A stretch of 11,585 bases of DNA, taken from Tannerella sp. GTDB taxonomy: Bacteria > Bacteroidota > Bacteroidia > Bacteroidales > Tannerellaceae. The stretch spans positions 1 to 11,585 of the forward strand of contig JAITMT010000471.1 in assembly GCA_031277235.1 (NCBI GenBank). The letters run 5' to 3'. Below the pieces are notes generated by a model, which saw only the letters and a program-made list of their open reading frames with translations, was not told the origin of the DNA and did not search any database. The position numbers and the translations under genes are program-made. Numbering within the stretch: the first letter of the stretch is position 1; each line of letters begins with the position of its first letter. Shown in pieces: positions 7,702 to 11,585 of the stretch.

Positions 7702-10700
7702 TTAAAATTTAATTGTAATACCGCCTGAAATTGTTCTCATAGGCGAATAGTAAGTAGCGTTAGGAAGTAAACTGTAATTCTCCGACGTAGTTCTGTCACT
7801 GAATGCCTGACGCGGATCGAAACCGTTACGTTTCGACCAGTAGAATACATTCTCGGCAGTAACATATAAACGCAGTGAACTCATTTGCAATTTTTCGGTC
7901 CATTTTGACGGAAAAGTATAACCCAAATTGATATTCTCTATATTCAAAAAACTGGCGTCCGTCAGGAAACGGGTGGAAAAGCCTGCACCATAAATATCTC
8001 CGAATACAAAACGAGGGATATCGCTGCCGGTATTTTCAGGCGTCCATGCTTTCAAAACATCTGCATGGAAATTGTAACCCGTATTGGTAGTAGTAGGCGG
8101 CGCCATGAAATCTGCATAGGTACCGTCGTATTGTTTACCGCCAATTTGATAAGAGAAATTGATGCTGAAATCCACTCCGTAACTCCGTACAGTGGTGCCA
8201 AAACCGCCCAGCACTTTGGGAAGAGCCGTTTCTTCGGTTACATAAAAGTCGGCAGTGGCATAATCCGTAGTTGTTTCGCGTCCGGTCACTGTTTCACCGT
8301 CTTCTGCCAGCGTGTTTTTATACCACAGAGACTGACCGTTTTCATTGACGCCTGCATAATCTTTCAGGCGCCAGGTATATATTGACACGTCTTCCGATAC
8401 GAAATAATTTCCGAGGTTGTATCCCTTATATTCTTTGCCGTTTGCGTTGTATAGAGAAGAGGTTTTCTTGTCTTCGTGCAACAAGGTGATACGGTTTTTC
8501 TGCGTAGCCAAATTGAGGTTGACGTCCCAGGTAAAATCCCTCAATTTAAGGACATTCACTCCCAAATCCAATTCAATGCCGGTGTTGTACATATCGCCGA
8601 TGTTATCCCAATAACTGGGATATCCCAGCGACGGCGCGACGGTGAATGAGAATAACATATCCTTTGTGTTACGGTGGTAATACTCTATGCCACCCGTTAT
8701 ACGGTCGAACAATTGAAATTCCACTCCGGCATTGAAGTTGTAATTCGATTCCCAAGTAATATCCTGTGTTCCTTTCGTTGAAAATGAAGTTCCGACGTTA
8801 CCTGCCGAATTGGTGATATCAAACACGTCGGTATAACGGTACAAACCAATATCGTCGTTTCCCTGTACGCCATAAGAGACTTTCAGTTTTAATTCATCTA
8901 CCCATGTAACATTGAACCCGTCTTCCTTGTTGATAAGCCATGCTGCGCCTACCGACCAAAAATTACCCCAGCGGTAATCCGGGTGAAAACGGGAAGAAGC
9001 ATCCTTGCGGAAAGAAAGCGAAGCGAAATAGCGCTCGCCGTAATTGTACAGTAAACGGCCGAAATAACCTTCGATGTTGAACGTTTGCGTGTAGGAGCTG
9101 GCATTCTGACCATCTATAACTGCGCCGCCCAATTCCTTGTTATCCTGTGAAAACATGTTTGATTTGCTGGCGTATAATATAGCATAGGTATACTTATAGA
9201 ATTCATGTCCCAATAAGATTTCCAGGTTGTGATTACCCGCGATGGTTTTCGTGTAGTTCAACAATTGCTGCAGGTTGTAGTCATAATTGCGGGTGTGGTA
9301 TTTATATATTGTACCGCCGGTGGTGTCGAACTGTCCGTAGTAAGGGTTATACACGCGTGTTCCTCGCGTTTCATCGAGGTTATAGGCAGCGTTTACGGTC
9401 AGTTTCAATTCCGGCCAAAATGTAAAGTCCACAAATCCGCTACCGGAAGAGAAATTACCTTCAAAGTTCACTGTATTCAGTTTACTATCCATAATCGGGT
9501 TGGCGTCTGATAAAAACGGACGTGCCCTGCCGGCATTGGTGCCGTTTCCATAGTCCATCATTTCAAAGCCATTCTCATCTATCTTTATTTGTCCGGGGGC
9601 TGTCCGGATATAGGCGGGATAAATGGGAGCCGTCCGTGTAGTGAAAGCCCAGACGTTTGCGGTTGATGTACTGGCACCGTTGTTGTCAAGCAAATTGTGG
9701 TCAAATTTTGTGTAAGACATATTTCCTCCTATCTTCATCCACTCTTTTGCCTGATAATCGGCTCTTAAACGGGCAGACAAACGCTCAAAACCGGAAGCGG
9801 GGATAATACCTTCGCTATCCAGATAGCCGAGAGAAGCATAGAAAGAAGATTTATTACTGGAACCGTTGACAGAGACGTTATATTCCTGGCGTACGCCGTC
9901 ACGCATTCCCAAATTTTTCCATTCATCGGGAATTAAATAGTAATCTTCACCGTTATACTTAACGGCACGTCCCAGCGTAGCATTGGGATTCAGTTTGCCG
10001 TTGAGGCCAATCAACAGTTGTCCTTCGGGGTAGGTGTAAACGTTGTATCCCAAACCTCCGTTACCCTGATCGCCGAACAGATTGGCATTGGCTCTTTGCC
10101 AGGCAGCCTCCGGAGTCTGTCCCTGATTCACATAATATTTTGACAGGGCGGCATAATGTGTTTCGTAATATTGCGCAGGGTTGGTAATGACGTTGTAGCG
10201 TTGCAATGCACGGGTATTGGTTCCGTATTTAGCATCAAACGTAACGGTCGCATTCCCTGATTTATCTCCTCTTTTCGTGGTAATCATGATTACTCCATTG
10301 GCTCCACGAGCTCCATACAAGGCATTGGAAGCGGCATCTTTCAATACGGTCATAGACTCCACGTCATTGGGATTGATGCTGCTTATGTCTCCGTTATACG
10401 GAGCGCCATCCACAATGATCAAGGGGTTGTTCCCTGCATTCAACGAACTGAATCCGCGAATTTTAATAGTGGAAGTTTCTCCCGGAGCGCCGTTGCTTGA
10501 ATTCAATTGAACGCCCGCAACTGCACCTGCCAGCGCATTGGTAACGCTCGATACCTGAGATTTTGCCAATTCTTCGGAGTCAATCACTTTGGCTGAACCG
10601 GTGAAGGCTGATTTTTTCGCCGTACCGAACGCTACCACAATCACCTCATCCAAAGCGCTTGTAGAAGGATACAGGGTTACTCTCATTCCCGTCTGAGCCG

Positions 10701-10944
10701 TTTGTTCCACAGTCTCCATACCAATCAGCGAGAACGTCAATGTTGCTCCTTCGGTCGTTGAAAGAGAGAATTGTCCGTCCACGTCGGTTATTACTCCCGT
10801 CGTGGTTCCTTTTACCAGGACTGTAACGCCGGGAAGCGGATCGCCGGTGTCATCAACCACGGTACCTTGAATATTGCGCGTTTGCGCAATAGCCCATGTC
10901 ATGCTTAGCAGCACGCATGTAAATAAATAAATCACTTTTTTCAT
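7702..10944 (-). CDS. SusC/RagA family TonB-dependent outer membrane transporter
   Basis: A 1080-residue transporter. Signal peptide 1-20 (AIA-Q). Residues about 24-95 are a carboxypeptidase-regulatory-like beta domain (IQGTVVDDTGDPLPGVTVLV, ITDVDGQFSL). DEVIVVAFGTAKK (99-111) is the TonB-box region. The plug spans about 115-228, with IRGFSSLNAGNNPLIIVDGA (162-181) and the SusC signature LKDAASNALYGARGANGVIM (201-220) followed by ITTKRG. The rest is the 22-strand barrel, ending in an aromatic C-terminus (GGITIKF) as expected for recognition by the BAM outer-membrane assembly machinery. There is no N-terminal STN signalling domain, so FecIR-type sigma/anti-sigma control is not expected from this protein. 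It leads the susC-susD-lipoprotein unit behind a consensus promoter and a leader of about 135 nt. It moves SusD-captured substrate across the outer membrane with TonB-ExbBD energy. Substrate cannot be read from sequence. Confidence 0.99.
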   Translation of the reverse strand: MKKVIYLFTCVLLSMTWAIAQTRNIQGTVVDDTGDPLPGVTVLVKGTTTGVITDVDGQFSLSTTEGATLTFSLIGMETVEQTAQTGMRVTLYPSTSALDEVIVVAFGTAKKSAFTGSAKVIDSEELAKSQVSSVTNALAGAVAGVQLNSSNGAPGETSTIKIRGFSSLNAGNNPLIIVDGAPYNGDISSINPNDVESMTVLKDAASNALYGARGANGVIMITTKRGDKSGNATVTFDAKYGTNTRALQRYNVITNPAQYYETHYAALSKYYVNQGQTPEAAWQRANANLFGDQGNGGLGYNVYTYPEGQLLIGLNGKLNPNATLGRAVKYNGEDYYLIPDEWKNLGMRDGVRQEYNVSVNGSSNKSSFYASLGYLDSEGIIPASGFERLSARLRADYQAKEWMKIGGNMSYTKFDHNLLDNNGASTSTANVWAFTTRTAPIYPAYIRTAPGQIKIDENGFEMMDYGNGTNAGRARPFLSDANPIMDSKLNTVNFEGNFSSGSGFVDFTFWPELKLTVNAAYNLDETRGTRVYNPYYGQFDTTGGTIYKYHTRNYDYNLQQLLNYTKTIAGNHNLEILLGHEFYKYTYAILYASKSNMFSQDNKELGGAVIDGQNASSYTQTFNIEGYFGRLLYNYGERYFASLSFRKDASSRFHPDYRWGNFWSVGAAWLINKEDGFNVTWVDELKLKVSYGVQGNDDIGLYRYTDVFDITNSAGNVGTSFSTKGTQDITWESNYNFNAGVEFQLFDRITGGIEYYHRNTKDMLFSFTVAPSLGYPSYWDNIGDMYNTGIELDLGVNVLKLRDFTWDVNLNLATQKNRITLLHEDKKTSSLYNANGKEYKGYNLGNYFVSEDVSIYTWRLKDYAGVNENGQSLWYKNTLAEDGETVTGRETTTDYATADFYVTEETALPKVLGGFGTTVRSYGVDFSINFSYQIGGKQYDGTYADFMAPPTTTNTGYNFHADVLKAWTPENTGSDIPRFVFGDIYGAGFSTRFLTDASFLNIENINLGYTFPSKWTEKLQMSSLRLYVTAENVFYWSKRNGFDPRQAFSDRTTSENYSLLPNATYYSPMRTISGGITIKF
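10873..10890 (-). repeat. short GC-rich hairpin inside the susC signal-peptide coding region
   Basis: Perfect 7-bp arms ATTGCGC / GCGCAAT surround a 4-nt loop (AAAC on the RNA), 55 to 72 nt into the susC coding sequence at the signal-peptidase site codons (A-I-A-Q-T-R-N). A structure here could slow early elongation, or it may be a by-product of the codons used. Confidence 0.4.
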
Positions 10945-10977
10945 ATAAACACTTTTTTGTTAATATTAGATCTTATT

Positions 10978-11025
10978 TCACTCATATATTACTTTTTTTT
11001 TTACGTGGAAAAAACGCCTTTTCAT
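10978..11025 (-). other. possible upstream ORF (15 codons) in the susC leader
   Basis: Within the predicted leader, ATG at 11025 opens MKRRFFHVKKKVIYE and closes with TGA at 10978-10980, 33 bp before the susC start at 10944. It contains a run of Lys codons in an A-rich tract. It could be a leader peptide affecting susC expression or a chance short frame; no ribosome binding site helps to decide. Confidence 0.2.
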
Positions 11026-11085
11026 TTCGCCGTATAAACAACACAACAGTCCGAGGTTTGCAGCCTTTCCACAGATAATAATTTG

Positions 11086-11117
11086 CAAAGATATAACATT
11101 TTTTTAATATAAAAACA
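11086..11117 (-). promoter_or_regulatory. putative promoter of the susC-susD-lipoprotein operon
   Basis: On the minus strand TATCTTTG (11086-11093) is an exact match to the Bacteroides -7 consensus TAnnTTTG. A T-rich TGTTTTT (11111-11117) lies 17 bp upstream as a weak -33 candidate. Transcription would begin near 11080, leaving a leader of about 135 nt before susC. No operator or regulator gene is visible in the window. Confidence 0.65.
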
Positions 11118-11245
11118 TTTCTCAAACTTTTTTAACAAAAAAAATGAATATTCTTTCAAGAAATAATTATAAATATATGATTATCATGCTTATAACTAAA
11201 AACGGCAATCAATGATATTTTAAGGAATTTTTGTATTTAGCATAA

Positions 11246-11585
11246 TTAATGCTGATACAAATTGTTATAATCGGGTCGGTTGTATTTTTGGAAATGCAGA
11301 TAATACCAGAATGTTTTTGAAAACTGCTGTTTTAGAAGCGGTTCGGGCGATTGGGAACTTGTGTAGATTTGCGCGTAGGTTTCTACGGCTTGCCTGACCG
11401 GATTGCTGACCGGAAAAGGTATCGAATCCGTCAATTCATTGTGCGACAGCCCCCAGATGTAAATCAGGGCTTCCTGATAGGATTTGGGAATGACGGGGTA
11501 AGTGAAATCCGTTTTTTGCGCGAAATATCTCGGAAAATTTTTCAAGTCTTTCGTTAACAGCGTATAAGCCATCAGATATTCGTAA
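11246..11585 (-). CDS. C-terminal part of a probable DUF6057 family protein, 5' end outside the window
   Basis: The frame is open to the right edge: the residues before the first in-window Met read YEYL, continuing smoothly into MAYTLLTKDLKNFPRYFAQK. The Met encoded at 11572 is therefore probably internal, not the start. The visible 112 or so residues are soluble and helical, with FTYPVIPKSYQEALIYIWGL and a C-terminal FSKTFWYYLHFQKY. This resembles the C-terminal tail I associate with DUF6057 proteins of Bacteroidales, in which an N-terminal membrane part precedes a TPR-like region. The function of the family is not established. It points the same way as susC but is separated from it by 301 bp with a promoter, so it probably belongs to a different unit. 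Family assignment is from recall and moderately sure. Confidence 0.65.
   Translation of the reverse strand, partial: YEYLMAYTLLTKDLKNFPRYFAQKTDFTYPVIPKSYQEALIYIWGLSHNELTDSIPFPVSNPVRQAVETYAQIYTSSQSPEPLLKQQFSKTFWYYLHFQKYNRPDYNNLYQH

Larger units (their letters stand above)
10945..11245. other. intergenic region between the DUF6057-type gene and susC
   Basis: This 301-bp AT-rich stretch holds one consensus promoter motif (11086-11093), the susC leader (10945 to about 11080) and a 15-codon upstream reading frame. The part from 11094 to 11245, just after the DUF6057-type stop codon, has runs of A and T and small imperfect palindromes. I find no convincing GC-stem terminator in it and no gene. Confidence 0.7.

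Noticed and set aside
11123..11126. TTTG as the -33 element of the susC promoter
   Set aside because: It is 29 bp from the -7 box, too far for the Bacteroides promoter architecture; the T-run at 11111-11117 fits better, though weakly.
11094..11245. Terminator for the DUF6057-type gene
   Set aside because: Only short AT palindromes with tiny loops are present; none has a stable stem followed by a T-tract on the minus strand.
1..11585. CRISPR array, transposon ends, tRNA genes or phage genes
   Set aside because: No spaced direct repeats, terminal inverted repeats, transposase or integrase motifs or tRNA-like cloverleaf were seen on reading through both strands.

Overview
The window reads as chromosomal DNA from a member of the Bacteroidota, most likely order Bacteroidales. 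The basis is a classical SusC/SusD pair, DUF4251 and DUF6057-type proteins, signal peptides ending in A-Q, lipoboxes followed by acidic residues, and promoter-like TAnnTTTG motifs in place of the E. coli type. All supported genes lie on the minus strand, so transcription runs from high to low coordinates. I see no tRNA, rRNA, CRISPR array, insertion sequence or phage gene.

In transcription order: (1) the 3' end of a probable DUF6057 gene enters from the right edge (11246-11585). (2) An AT-rich 301-bp intergenic stretch holds a consensus Bacteroides promoter and a leader of about 135 nt with a 15-codon upstream reading frame. (3) A tight three-gene unit follows: susC-like TonB-dependent transporter (7702-10944), susD-like lipoprotein (6058-7689, gap 12 bp) and a 659-residue surface-type lipoprotein of unknown function (4052-6031, gap 26 bp). 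It ends in a probable intrinsic terminator. (4) A separate promoter then drives a 966-residue M16 zinc metallopeptidase with a cleavable signal peptide (1037-3937), closed by a long terminator hairpin. (5) A further promoter precedes a DUF4251 lipoprotein (339-839), a possible small overlapping ORF (126-326), and the first 69 codons of an S9 (prolyl-oligopeptidase type) peptidase that leaves the window at the left edge.

The functional reading (inference) is nutrient acquisition centred on peptides rather than glycans. There are no glycoside hydrolases, polysaccharide lyases or sulfatases in view, while two secreted peptidases sit beside the SusCD pair. SusD and the third lipoprotein would capture substrate at the cell surface, SusC would import it with TonB energy, and the M16 peptidase (and possibly the S9 enzyme) would trim the oligopeptides in the periplasm, comparable to the RagAB peptide importer of Porphyromonas gingivalis. 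Substrate specificity cannot be read from sequence alone. Nothing here is clearly a new class of system. The least explained items are the third lipoprotein, the small overlapping ORF and the susC leader.
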